Shown piece by piece: positions 24,885 to 36,683 of a stretch of 64,000 nucleotides of DNA; the stretch's first letter is position 1, and the number at the start of each line of letters is the position of its first letter. Made by a program: the position numbers and the translations under genes. Source of the DNA: Epiperipatus broadwayi (Eukaryota; Onychophora; Udeonychophora; Euonychophora; Peripatidae); the NCBI GenBank assembly GCA_028023455.1, contig JAQFVV010006197.1, positions 19,153,254 through 19,217,253 on the forward strand, read 5' to 3'. A model generated the notes under the pieces. It saw only the letters and a list, made by a program, of their open reading frames with translations. It searched no databases and had not been told where the DNA came from.

Positions 24885-25640
24885 ATCAAAATTATCCCAA
24901 ATTCACACCTCAACTAGTCTAGCCAAGAAAATAAATTCTAAAACGCTAGCAATGGTTTTACTACTACAAGCAGACTTCTCAAGTGTAAAGAACTACAAAA
25001 TAACATATTTAAACTAAACATTACCCACAATTCCACTTATGCCCCATCCACCCTTAATATTAAAAAAACTTTTAAATAAGTTATCTGCTTCAGAATCATA
25101 AATTTTTAACAATAAAGATTCTTTAATTCTTTTTTCAATTTAATTTCTCTCAAAGAAGACAACTTTAGCTTCATCAAAATTAATAATATGGCCTGTATCT
25201 TTACATAGATATATAAGGTAGAAGTAAGATATTTATGTCTAACCCTACTTTTATGTACCTTTATTCTTTCATTTAACCTTAAACTACTTGGACCTATGTA
25301 TACCTTTTTACAAAAACAAGGAATAAAATATCCAGGAATAGTATTTCTTTGAGAGAAATTAAATTAAAAGAAGAGTTAAAGAATCTTTATTGATAAAAAT
25401 GTATGATTCTGAAGCAGTTAACTTATTTAAAAGGCTTTTGCTAAAAAGTATTAAAAGTGGTTTGGATAAATTGTATTTATGTAAGATATTACAGCAAAAT
25501 AAAGAAGAAAGTGATTTTGGTTATTTTGTACTTCTTTACACTTGAGAAGCCGGCTTGTAGCAGTAAAACCATTGGTAGTGTTTTAGAGTTTATTTTCTTG
25601 GCTAGTCTGTTTGAGTTGTGAATTTGGGGTAATTTTGATT
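24885..25640. mobile_element. Penelope-like element 3' region with long inverted duplication
   Basis: The left arm (about 24885-25165) and right arm (about 25335-25640) are imperfect inverted copies of each other; for example GAATCATAAATTTTTAAC near 25094 is complementary to 25395-25412. The roughly 170-bp spacer encodes the GIY-YIG core on the minus strand. Penelope-like elements are known to carry partial copies of their ends in inverted or tandem order, so this is best read as one relic with an inverted 3' repeat rather than an independent foldback transposon. Confidence 0.65.
25060..25333 (-). pseudogene. Penelope-like GIY-YIG endonuclease fragment
   Basis: On the minus strand from about 25333, the frame reads GYFIPCFCKKVYIGPSS, then RLNERIKVHKSRVRHK. 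KVYIGP is the YIG half of the GIY-YIG motif, PCFCKK is the PCxCxK segment just before it, and RIKVH is the conserved R...H helix. Next come a VKIQAILL / TGHIINFDEAK-like segment (with a frameshift) and ERN*IEK, the late helix that follows in Penelope-like proteins. The GIY tyrosine lies in GYF. The domain is short and broken, and its 3' part is duplicated in inverted orientation just downstream. Confidence 0.6.
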
Positions 25641-26265
25641 ATTGGTTGACTAGTTTAGCTTTATGCTTTTAATGTTTATATAAATATTAATATATAAATG
25701 AATACATATAACAAATAATTGCTTAAAGTTTAAACTTAAAATAAATTTTTTAAAAAGGTTTAAAACCAATAATTGATTCTGGTGAATTTATTACAGTTCC
25801 TCAGATTGTTCATAAATGTTCTTCAACATTAACTAATTAAACTCTACAACTAGCATTCCAAGCATATTTCCAAGAATGAATACTGTAAATGCTAACCATT
25901 AAAAAATTTTGTTTGTTGGGTTAGATATTACCCTGGGTATTTACTGAAGCTAATGGAAATATTATCATATAAGTTGATAACAGGTTTCTATTCATTTTAT
26001 CTTATAGACAATAATAGATATATCCACTGTCAAATTTGTCAATAAGCCTGGTCAGTATAATTGTTAGTACATCCACATATACATATTTATGACCTAAATA
26101 AAATGGTCACAAAACAGGCTTATAATTTTTTTTTATGAGGTAAATACGCATCAGTAAAAATAATTAGTCATGTAATGCTAATCAGTAATTGGATATCTAG
26201 CTGTTCGTAAACATAATAAAGATTCTAAATTAATTTGGGTTGTAGTATAACACAGCAAATCATTT
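25641..26265. other. AT-rich interval, no gene seen
   Basis: No coding or repeat signal I can support between the Penelope relic and the next SINE. Confidence 0.45.
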
Positions 26266-26425
26266 AATTCTTGTCCTGCATAATTTAATGTGGTAGGGGT
26301 AGAGTGCCAGATTTTGGAATTTAAAGTCCTCAAATTGATTTCAGCTCTAGCACTTCGAATGTTCAAACTTTATATGAATTCTTGAATAATAAAGCCATTC
26401 AATTATTTATTTATTTTTATTTAAT
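26266..26425 (+). repeat. tRNA-derived SINE copy e
   Basis: The best-preserved copy. It has TAATTTAATGTGGTAGGGGT and AGAGTGCCAGATTTTGGAAT at the head, a B-box-like AAATTGATTTCAGCTCTAGC, then GTTCAAACTTTATATGAATT, AATAAAGCCATTCAATTA and an (ATTT)n tail. AATAAA near the end may serve as a polyadenylation signal when transcribed by Pol II. Confidence 0.65.
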
Positions 26426-28030
26426 TCTTCAGTTCACACAATATATAATTATAGCAGGAGCTTTTACAGTCCATGATACAGAAGTAGAACACTGTTCTTA
26501 TATCGTATAGCTTTCTCCAATAATAGCAAATATCTATTATCTATAATAGTTACTTTTTCCTTTAGTACTATCACCTTGTATACACAGTTAATATTATTGC
26601 AGATGCCACAATATCATTCAGCAAAAATTATATTGCATAATTAGATTTCAAGCTAATTACAGATTGTAATACTAAAAATATAAACAGACTACAATAAAAT
26701 CATATTAAGAGCCATAACATTGATATCAACTTCTGGTGATTATATCAGTAGCATTTCTCCAGTGTGACGTAATACCTGTTTGATTTTATAACAGCTTGAA
26801 TGCACATCCATTATTGTGCTAGGGAATAGCTGTATTCATCTTCAACCTTTCTATCATATCATAACATAGATTCACATCATGCTAAAGGTGCATAAGTCAT
26901 AGATATATATTATATGCACTAGCACATTAACACAAAGTTTACAATAAATATTATAAGGAAATTATGAATTGAAGAAGAAAAAATTATTTTTAAAGCTGAA
27001 TGCGACTCCGATGAGAAATAAAAATTTATGAAAAATTCTAATTTTACCTATCATTTGCAGTCGACTCAACTTTTTATTTAAAATATTCAATATTAAAACA
27101 AAAACCCAAAAGCAAAATGTATTGACAATCCTCTTATCTCCGTCTACATTTAAAAAAATTATTTAACATAAAAATGTTAAGTTAATAGCTATTTTTTAAC
27201 ATATAGATTATATATTTATATTTTCAGAAGTGTTTGTTTTCGTTTTATATAAATAAAAGGTTAGCGTCAAGTATAATTTTTGGACAATTAATATGTCCAC
27301 ATTAAATATAGTTTTTTAAATATAAATAATATTTTTTGAACTACTATTTTATTAACAGTACTGTATATATAAAATATGATTTTAATACATGATGATAGGA
27401 ATAATAAGAAAATATATATTTATACAATTATTGTACGTTTAATGTAAAAGTTATAGTAATAGATAGATAATTGAATGCTCAATTAAAAGTAGCATTCCTC
27501 TAGTGAGATGTAACAACTGCTTGGTTTTTATTATAGCTGCTGTTTTGTGATAGAAAATATAGTTCACTAAAGGGTAAACATAGTTACTGATAAACACAGT
27601 TTTTCTGTCATCTTTTTTTGCTTTTAATATCTTTTTTCAATTTTCTTTTACTTTAGAATTGATTGTTATGCCACAAGTCACCTCTTAAACTAATTATGAA
27701 ATTGTGTGTTGTATAATCAATCACATTTCTATATTTTAATTACACCCACATAGCAACTCTGATTCCAATCATTTCTTTTTATATATATGTAATTATGAAT
27801 GAATATGTAAGAATACAAAAATTTCAGTGTTGAAAAATCAATAATGAGATCAAATAGGAATTCTTAGTAGTACAAGGCTATACAATAAATTAGAACTGGA
27901 TTTGGAAGAAGAATTTCACTCAAGGGATTCTTTAGCTTTCACAAATATGGATTTAAAAAATATATAATTCAAAAGTAGTCTATATTTCATGAAATCTATC
28001 TAGATAACAATGCTTGGGGAATAAACTGTT
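26426..28030. other. AT-rich interval, no gene seen
   Basis: No recognisable protein or structured RNA. A repeated phrase (TAGCATTTCTCCAGTGTGACGT at 26749; a variant at 27490) shows an old local duplication of about 60 bases. Confidence 0.45.
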
Positions 28031-28039
28031 AAGTAATTT

Positions 28040-30240
28040 AATTAATAAAAGTAGCTGTAATATCAACAATGGCTATAGTGTTAAGCAGAATATAGTGGCA
28101 ACACTTGTAACTAAGGAACTATCAAAATTTAATATTGATATTTTCCAGAGGAGAAAAAATAATGGAACAGGTAAATAGTGATTAATATTTTAGAAAGGTC
28201 AGCTAATAAAACAAAAGACTTAAGGATATTAAATTTGCTGTAAAGGATAACTTATGAATATCTTCTATTCTTGGATTATTTTTAGATATACTAATACAAT
28301 GTAATAATTAAAAATTAGTTAAATAGAATGGTGCACAATTACCATTAATGTTTCTGCTCCAACAATAAATTTAGAAAGAATGGATAGAAAACATATTTCT
28401 ATTCAGATACTGTCATTGCATTAATACTATTGTGATTCTTGGGAATTTAAACAGATGTTTCCAGAAACAATAACACTGACCAAAAGTTATTGGACATAAT
28501 CATAGTTTAATTTTTTAATACATAAATTAAATTATTAAAAAACACTTTGCTTATAAAGAACAAAATGGTTAAAAAACCTTGGATGTATCCATACTCAAAA
28601 CAATGGTATCTTATACATTTGTCATAATTAGAAATGAGTATATAATATGTTATAGTTGAAATCAATATATGATAAAAATCAATATTACTCAAACATTTTC
28701 AATTGCAGATTATTACATAAGTTATAGATTACACACTTTTAAGTTTAAAATTTCATAGTTACTCTAAAAAAAGAGATCTATCCCAAATACATTAAGTCAA
28801 AATTTGATATTGGTTAATTAGGCATGGAATTCTGTTAAGAAGTTTATTATTCTAATAATAGTGATGAAAATAAAAATAATGGCATTTTCTGCTTTATGAA
28901 CAATGCATGGATTAAAAGTAAAAGTTCAATAATCGCTAAGAAAAATTAAGAATAATAGATATATTAAAACTGCAAAAGAAATACAGTAATTTGCTGATTG
29001 TGTCACTTTAGATTATTGATGCACTGAATCGTATTGATCTAAAAACATCATAATCCTATTAAAACACTAAACACCATACCTTTCCATGATACTGATAATA
29101 CTTTGATTGATAGAGTTTTGAATAAATTGAATATCAGCTGATTACTTCTAATGTACTTAGATATGAGCAGAGATATCTAATGGTTAGTAGTAAATTAAAA
29201 TATTTCTTTCTAATTTTGAAAATAAAAAAGTAACAGATTCTGAAGATATATCTTGATAAGTTCTAGAATATGGTGATAATATGTCACAATTAAAATTATA
29301 AAAATTATTTTTAGAAATATACCGATTATAAAGTTGTGTGAATTGAGAATATTTCTATTAACCTAATTTATGAAAATAAAAAAAAATAGAAAATATTACA
29401 GATATTATTAAATATCATTGTAATTGATCATAAAAATTTTATTAACAAAATTACTTCAATGAAGTCATAGGTAAATACTTATTAAAAAATTCAATGCAGT
29501 TTTAAAAAATCAAAAAGAATTACAGACATGATTTTATTGCTAGGCAAATACAAAACAGTACTTGACTCCATTACCCAAAAAGTTTGTGATAATATTTAAA
29601 ATTATCTGGTTGGTCATTAAAAGTTATTCATAAAATAGGTTTTGCATTATAGTAATGAAAGAAAATCATAATATCTAAAAAACTATTTTTGAAAATGATA
29701 TTATGGTAAATACAATAGTATTTAAAGAAAACAATACTAAACCAATATGTATATAAGCATTAAAAACCAGTCAACACTTAGACAATCTCAATATCAATTA
29801 CAATCAATAATCTCAAACTGTTGTCATGACAACCACATTGACAACAATTTGAGTTGCCACGACAACAGTTTGAGATTGTTGCTTATAATTGATATTGGGA
29901 TTGTCTAAGTGTTGACTGGTTTTTAATGATTACTTATAAATCCATTTAGTCTTGAGCATTATTATCCTTATATATATATATCATGTAAAAGTAAAAATTG
30001 AGGCATTTAAAACTGGATATTAATCAAAGTTTCAACTTTGATTTCCTTGTAGTAATGATTATTTTCACTGATATTTTTAATTTGAGCTGATTAAAAGCAC
30101 AAATAAAAACTTTTTCTTGGTTTCTAAATTACAGTATACAATGACTGCTACTCTTGTCAATTTAAATAAGAGATGAGTTACAAAATATAATTAATGTCTT
30201 GAATACAATTTATAAAAAACTTTTAGTAATTAATATTCAG
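28040..30240 (+). pseudogene. RTE-like LINE (craniofacial development protein 2-like type), decayed
   Basis: A relic of a different RTE-like family from copies A-C. Endonuclease pieces come in order: ATLVTKELSKFNIDIF near 28097 (family ALxAxELxxxxIDIxxLSET), IKFAVKDNL near 28228 (GVGxAxK), GDFN-like DVSRNN.TDQKLLD near 28450, and VLRYEQRYLMVSSKLKY near 29150 (the ...TDHxLVxxK motif at the nuclease end). After the linker, KRITDMILLLGKYKT near 29510 matches the RT GFRxNRxTxDMIFAARQ block. Beyond the inserted MITE, DIFNLS*LKAQIKTF and ELQNIINVLNTIYKKLLVINIQKK (30070-30240) match the stretch around and after the RT palm. The YADD itself is lost. There are stops throughout. The match is by pattern, not alignment. 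Confidence 0.55.
29757..29932. mobile_element. palindromic MITE inserted in the LINE relic
   Basis: An almost complete inverted repeat. AAAAACCAGTCAACACTTAG on the left pairs with CTAAGTGTTGACTGGTTTTT on the right, and the pairing continues through CAATCTCAATATCAATTA and AACTGTTGTCATGACAAC to a short loop near 29850. There is no open frame. It splits the LINE relic at 28040-30240, so it is younger than that insertion. A half copy lies at 33525-33602. Confidence 0.75.
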
Positions 30241-30254
30241 AAAAAAAAGTACCC

Positions 30255-30305
30255 ACACATGTAGACGCTTTATCAGCCAGTAATGAGAAAACCTCATCAG
30301 CAATT
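30255..30305 (-). ncRNA. decayed hammerhead-like motif, minus strand
   Basis: On the minus strand, CTGATGA (30300 to 30294) is followed by GGTTTTCTCATTACTGGCT and GATAAAGCGTC, resembling a hammerhead core with GAAACGCGTC changed to GATAAAGCGTC. Helix II pairing is poor. It is probably the remnant of a Penelope-type terminal motif. Confidence 0.3.
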
Positions 30306-30309
30306 TTTG

Positions 30310-33300
30310 ATTGAATGGTTATTCAGCAAGAAAATATGCATTAATTTAAATATTTTAATAAATTTTTAGATAGAAAAGAAAACTAGAAAATTGAGGTAAA
30401 ACACAGATTTCAATATGCTGCTGATAAAAATTTTATTAGAGCATATAACTTCTTCAACTCATGGTAATATTTAATTAAGTATCCAAAATATAATAAATGC
30501 TTGGATGAAAACGTTTTCTCCAAACATGACACACTATTAGCACTAGAACATGATAATGCTAATAAAACACTCTATTACTGGTTTTTTCCTTAGCAACAGC
30601 TTTTTGTTTATTGAAATATTCCTCCACTAGATATAAGAAAAAAAAATTTTCCTCATAAATAATGTATAAAAACTTATCTCAAGATATATTTTCACTTCCT
30701 AAATGTTTGCCAAATCAAGATCTCCTTTCTTAATGTTTGACCTCAGTCTCTGAAAAAAATATTTCTTTTTCCAGACCCAACAACATAGGCAACTAAATTT
30801 GATCTTCCTATAAACAATACTGGGGTTTCATCAATAGATTCAGGCCAAATCATGATTGTTACATGTTGCTTCATAAATAAACTTATGTAAATGCCAACAA
30901 CCCATAATTAATTATTGTTGAATCTATGGCTACATTGGCAGAATTGAATGATTTAATAATGCCACTATTCAATTTATCTCCTGGTTAAAATCTCAGTATA
31001 TTCCTTTATGATAACTTATTAATAGTTAATCAGTCAAAAAAAAAAACCCCCAATTAAATAAAAGGTTGGGTTTAAGGCCATTATTATGCCACATTCAGGG
31101 TATATAAATAAAATAATGAACAAATTTTATTTAAAAATGCTTTGAAAGGTTCTGAAAATATGACATAATTATAAGACAAACTGTTTAGTATTTTCATTAG
31201 AGCACTGGAAACAAGAATCAATTTCATTGAATTATGTATATGAAGTAAATTAACAGTAACAGACTTTCTAAAACAGTATGGTAACATGATTATGTATTTT
31301 GAGGGAGAAATTCCAATTTGCATTATAAAGTCTATCTCAGACAGACTATAACAAAAATATAGCTAAAGATAAAAGAGAAATAGTCAAGGTGTTGGAATCT
31401 TTAGTTTAAAAAAACCCACCCATTTGATATTTACAAGTAATTATATTAATAATAAATATATTAGTGATTCATTATTATATAGTTGATTGTAATGAGGCCA
31501 ATTTTACACATGTTTACACACATATAACTGAACCAACAAGTATAATCTATCAATGCCCACTTCAAACAATTATTTAAAAATAAAAATAAAAAAATATTCT
31601 GATCAACCATTTTTAGTATTGGAATGCTAGAAAACACAACTGTCAAGGATCCAGTTTGAAGTAAAACCACGAACGTTCTATCTTTTTTAAAATCAATTAA
31701 AAACAATTTACCTACATTTCAGCCATAGAAGGGTTATATGATTGGGTAAAAACCATCCATGTTGAGTTTTTGATAGCTCGATTATTTTCAGCAAACTGGT
31801 TTTTCTTCACTTAATTAAGTACAGTTTTAAACTGTATGCATGATGGAAGGTGGCTGTTAAGAAAAAATGATTTAGACAACAGTTTAGTTAGGACTGCCGG
31901 TGACTTCGCTTTCCCCCTGTTGGGATCAGCAAGAAAGTAAGGAAGGTTTCTGATTAATGACATTATCAAATATTGGAGTAAATTTGTATTACAATTTCAC
32001 AGATTATAAAACAATAGAGAGTTTATGTAGAAAATATACATTCTAGCAATTATATTTTATAAATGAACAGTTTTTTTTCTTCTTTTTTTTTCTAAAAAAA
32101 AAAAACAAAACACGTTTATATACATTTTTCTTTCCTACTCTAGTTCAATAGCACATGCTCACTTATTTACATACAAAACAATTACTACGTACTATACAGC
32201 TTTATTTATTTGTAAATCAAAACACGCACTTAGGATATTTAAACACACCATAGTATACCCATAAATATAAAATATTACACTTACCTTGTTTAAGTTAAAA
32301 GCTGTTAGTTAAGAGATCAAAATAAAAGATTGTTTCATTCGATATAAAGAGGGAAGTCCATATTCTCCATTTAATCTTAGATGATGATCCCATTGGATTA
32401 ATTCCTTATCTTATTATTATTGTATTAAAAATAGTTTGATTTCGTAGAAAAAACATATTTAACATGTGAGCACCTGCCTTTTTACCTCCTGAATGGAAAT
32501 ATTAAGACCGCATTACGAAGGCACTTCTTTGCATTTAACGAATCTATTTTATAATCCTGATTTCGTCCAGGAATACTTCCTGTTATCTTCAGTGTCATTT
32601 AAGAAAAAAATATCAAGCTTCTCTGCTGTGTTTATGCTCACGATTCAGATGCCATGTTGCCTTCTTAAGCTTCTAAACCTGTGTTTCTACTGAGCATGCT
32701 CAACTATGACTTCTCTCATTTGCTTCTCTCCCTTGGCTGATCCACTGACCCCAGATTCCCTCCAACCCATGAATTAATAATCAAAGACATAATGAGGGAG
32801 GAAAGTAGGATGCTAAATAAGTAGGAAATAAAAAAAATAAGCCAAATATAAAACTTTTTTTTTATTATTATTATACCGCATACATTTTGCTTTTGTTTTT
32901 TTAAAAAACTACACATTTTATGATTTCAATTGACAAGAAGAGCAGTCGAGCTTGGAGGAAGTAAATGGGGGCAGAAAATGTACGTGGTGTGTGTGAAGAA
33001 AGGAGAGAGGGTTATTAAATAAATATTAATATTCAATGTCGTGTTTTATTAGATAAATAATCTTAAAGATTGTAAATAGTTTTATAGCTAATAACTTTTA
33101 TTTTGAAATATAGAATATATGCAATAAAAAAATGAACAGGCAACTTTTCGGGAGGGCAGGTGAGATTCGAGGACCAAAATAATATGCTGAACACTAGTTT
33201 TGAATTTTTTTTTTTTTTTTGCTCAACTGAGAATCATCTTAGAACTTTTATTTATGCAAAATTGTATGAGGTTATAGGACGGAAAAAATTGATCATGATG

Positions 33301-33500
33301 GATGATATGAGATAGAAAGAGATATGTGGAATTAAAGAGCTGGCCAATAAATAGAACAAAATGGAGAAATGAATGAATTGGTGATGTGACTGTTTGTCTT
33401 TAGGACAGAATATTATTGATTGATTGATGCAACTATGCGTATATGTACTAGTGAACATTATTTTCATGTCAACATATGCGGTTATAATATATATTATATT
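30310..33500. other. mostly AT-rich interval with a GC-richer island
   Basis: No gene recognised. A patch at 31880-31950 (GACTGCCGGTGACTTCGC) looks like the tail of a SINE or LINE, family unknown. The island 32480-33000 is clearly less AT-rich. On its minus strand ATGGCATCTGAATC is followed by GTGAGC (around 32652-32633), which could be a start codon and splice donor of a short first exon, but this is speculative. The open frame 32493-32693 (plus) is not recognisable. Confidence 0.35.
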
Positions 33501-33524
33501 CCATCTTTATTGTTAAAAGGAGAT

Positions 33525-33602
33525 TGCCTTGACAACAGTTTGAAATTGTTGATTGTTATCTATATTGGGATTGTGTAAGTATTGTCTGCTTTCTAATGGT
33601 TA
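33525..33602. mobile_element. half copy of the palindromic MITE
   Basis: GACAACAGTTTGAAATTGTT, then TATATTGGGATTGTGTAAGT, match the right arm of the MITE at 29757-29932 with a few substitutions. The left arm is missing. Confidence 0.65.
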
Positions 33603-33769
33603 TATATATATGATCGAAGTAAGAAAGATGACCCACATATATTATTTGTCTAAAATGCTAATGTGCCGAATATTAAATAAAAGGGAACCCATGTGTGAGT
33701 GGCAATCAAGAATTTGAAAATCAATTTTTCAAAGATGTTTATTTCTACCATCAACTCCGTGTGCAATAT

Positions 33770-35045
33770 ATTGCTTTAGGGCTGCAAGCCCATATCAATA
33801 TCCATAAAACAGCTTAACTGCCAACCCTTATACAAGCATAGCATTCGTGTGTTTTATACACAATAGCAGCTATTACCAACCAGTTCCAAAACTTCCAGAG
33901 CCTCTTAAGTGTAACTCCTATAGATAAACTATTCCTTCAATGCAATATCTCACAGATCTTATTCGCTCGATCCTAGGTATCACAACCAGATCAGCCTTTC
34001 TCACAATTCTAAGCACACTTACTGGAAAAGGTATAACCTGCTGTATTCTGACGCTAGCAATGATTATCCCCTCTCCATGCTTGGAATAAATAACCATGCC
34101 TTTTCCACTAATTTAAAAATTGGGCACTAAAACCAAAGTTTTTTTGACTTCCTAATTAGACTCAACTTGCCCGCACTTCCAACATCTTTTTTTCTGCAGT
34201 ATCATCATCTGTACAAAAATATTGACCCATTCTGTGGGCTATGCCACAAAGCCAAAGAGCCTCATCCACACCTTCTCAATGACTGCTGAGAACTAAACCA
34301 AATTGCAAATTATGTTAAATGCATACAGACAGCCCACTACTTCCATTCATCACATAACTCAGTCCTTTCAAAGATTACACATTCTTGCAGCATGTGCAGC
34401 AAAATTTACCCTGTTTGCCTTCTGGTGTACCAATTGCACTTTCTTTTAGGCAACAACACCAGGAGGCATCCATCTACATTTATCAATAAATTACCCCAGC
34501 TAAAAGCATGTGATAACAACATAACTCCCCCAGACATTTTTGTGGTCACCTGATCATTCTTTAGAGAGCAGTCCAAGGTATAAGCTGTCACAACTCAGTA
34601 GACAGTACTAACAACCTTCTCGAATATTTCACCTGCTTCATAATACAATTACTTACATGAAAAACTATGTTCCAGACAATTGTTACAATAGTTTAATACC
34701 ACAGAAGGATATCTAAGCAGACCAGTCAAGCTCAAGGCAAATGACCTTTAATTCAAAGGTTATGAACATTTCTTTTTTATACACCCAATACTATATTATA
34801 TTAAAAAAAGTACCATTACCGGCAATTGTATACAATTACCAATGTTTATATAACTGTTTTGTAATCAGCAATGTTAATCAAATTTATATATTAACAAACA
34901 ATCATTATACTTGAAATGCCTTTGTAACCCTAGCACAAATCTTGTAAAACCTATGTAACATATCTTTTGAACAATAAAGTATATTGTTGAAACATTATAA
35001 TCATCATCATAATAATAATAACAACAACAATAATAAAACAATGCA
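33770..35045 (+). pseudogene. 3' end of a LINE: zinc-knuckle C-terminus, UTR and tail
   Basis: A block with visibly higher G+C (33770-34640) than its surroundings, read as the C-terminal part of a retroelement polyprotein. One frame gives PIDKLFLQCNISQILFARSI near 33920. Another gives FCGLCHKAKEPHPHLLNDC near 34232, a CxxC...HxxxxC zinc-knuckle of the type that follows the reverse transcriptase in several LINE clades, and then QIANYVKCIQTAHYFHSS. It is followed by a non-coding stretch with an AATAAA signal near 34973 and a short-repeat tail (ATC, then ATA and ACA triplets; 35002-35040), which is how many LINEs end. The clade is not clear. Strand and 3' end are well supported; the 5' end is a truncation. 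Confidence 0.55.
34971..34979 (+). promoter_or_regulatory. AATAAA polyadenylation signal of the LINE relic
   Basis: AATAAA follows AACAT...TTTTGAAC and lies about 25 bases before the triplet-repeat tail, a position consistent with the LINE 3' end. Confidence 0.4.
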
Positions 35046-36190
35046 GTATTAATGGTGATAATACTACAAGTAATCATTACAAAACAGATGTATTTTCAGC
35101 TATTTCATAGTTTTCTTCAACTGGAAACCATTTAAATTCAAGTTTAAGTGGTTTTCAGATAAAGAAAATTATGAAAATAAATACAACTATTTCTGTGATA
35201 TGTAATGGTAACTTGTAAACTTTATTACTACTATTAATATCTTGCTATTTATTATCATATTAATAAATACTCATATATTGAAACATTATTTAATACCACT
35301 CTTGAAAATATAAACAATGTAGAATTAAATAGCAATAAAAATACTAATCAAAATTTCTTATATCTCATGACCATGATTTTTGCCCATTTGATAAATAGAT
35401 GTCAATTAATTTCATCAGTAAAATTATAGTTGGGAAGTAAATTTTGATTTTGCTAGTATTTTTATTACTATTTAATCTTTCTACTATTTATCATCCAGTA
35501 GATGACTTGTGTGATCAAGTTGAAACGTTGGTATATTATTATTAAAAATTTTTTTAACACGGATGAACTCGCAAAATATGTCTTTTATATATATTGTGTG
35601 TACATACATATTATGTAGGTAAAAGGCCTATTCAACATTCCTTTGCAAGAGAACAATGAACAAGAAAATAGCATTCCACAAGCTAATAAATGCCATTGGA
35701 TATATATATATCTTTTTAGCCAAAAATATCAAAATACTCATTTATTAACCAATAACTAGATGATTAACTTGCAAATGATTTTCTAACCAATAATTGAATG
35801 ATTATCTGAGTATATTATGAACTGGGCAACTTACAAAAAAAAATAGTAATCTTATTTAGATCATGAAAAAAATTTCAAATTTCACCTGATGTAAATTTCA
35901 ACTCTGATCGCAAGTCGACTTTTGAAATTTAATGGTAAAAAGTTAAAGGATTATCTAGCATTCCTTTATACAGACATAGTATATAAAGCTAAAAAATAAA
36001 ATAGCTTTCAATTAAAGGTTCATCCAGCATTCCTTTATAAAGAAATAATTGAGGAAAAGACAATATTTATCAGAATGATGGGTAATGAATATACTTTTTC
36101 TTTATTATTTTACCCTCAGGTTAAAAATATCTAGATATGTTTGAACACACTAGCATAGTCAAAAAAAAAGCCTTAATTCTGAAAAAAATT
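35046..36190. other. AT-rich interval, no gene seen
   Basis: It holds a hammerhead-like relic at 35491-35545 (listed) and a short duplicated phrase CCAGCATTCCTTTATA (35957; 36013). Nothing else is recognised. Confidence 0.45.
35491..35545 (+). ncRNA. decayed hammerhead-like motif of Penelope type
   Basis: TAGATGA (35499-35505), then helix II CTTG/CAAG (35506-35509 with 35516-35519) and GAAACGTTGG from 35522. The CTGANGA core has lost its first two bases, but the paired stem, GAAAC and NUH-like GTT are in the right order. I see no coding part of the element nearby. Confidence 0.35.
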
Positions 36191-36198
36191 TCATATTC

Positions 36199-36267
36199 TA
36201 TCAACCTGGATTTGAACCCCAAGTTGTGGTTATGACAAGCAGAAGTATTTATCACTGTACCATGAGA
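36199..36267 (-). pseudogene. tRNA-like sequence, possible tRNA-Asp pseudogene or SINE head
   Basis: On the minus strand, TGGTACAGTGATAAATAC matches a Pol III A-box, CTTGTCATAA fits an anticodon loop with GTC (Asp), and GGGGTTCAAATCCAGG matches the B-box/T-arm. The D-arm, anticodon and T-arm come at tRNA spacing, but the anticodon stem (TTCTG/AACCA) and acceptor stem do not pair. So it is a degraded gene or a SINE head, not a working tRNA. Confidence 0.45.
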
Positions 36268-36683
36268 CTCATCATACACAATAACATAAACCATAAAATA
36301 CTAGAAATTTACAATTTTTGCTATACCAATATATAAAAAATAAATAACAATTATAACTAGTTTACAGCCATATTTAATAGAATTTAGAATTACTTCACAA
36401 AGTGCCCAGCCTATTGTTTAATAAAATATTAAATATTAGCTTTGTGTTTATGCATTTATAGCACTAGTATTGAATCACAGAATTCTTCTATGATCACTAA
36501 CATATGCATTATAGAGTCTAATTAAAGCCTGATGACTAGGATTATTAATTGGAAATTCAACTTTAATAAAACATATTGCAAATATACATGATAAATATGA
36601 TTATTATGTATTGATCAGATGTATATTGATAATGATAAATGTGTCACATAATTGACTATTTTCATCTATTATTAATATTAAAT

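Noticed and set aside
32630-32660. Minus-strand first exon (ATGGCATCTGAATC before GTGAGC)
   Set aside because: Only a start codon and a donor-like site; no downstream exon can be matched, so it is noted in the interval but not called.
36199-36267. Functional tRNA-Asp gene
   Set aside because: A-box and B-box are present, but the anticodon and acceptor stems do not pair.
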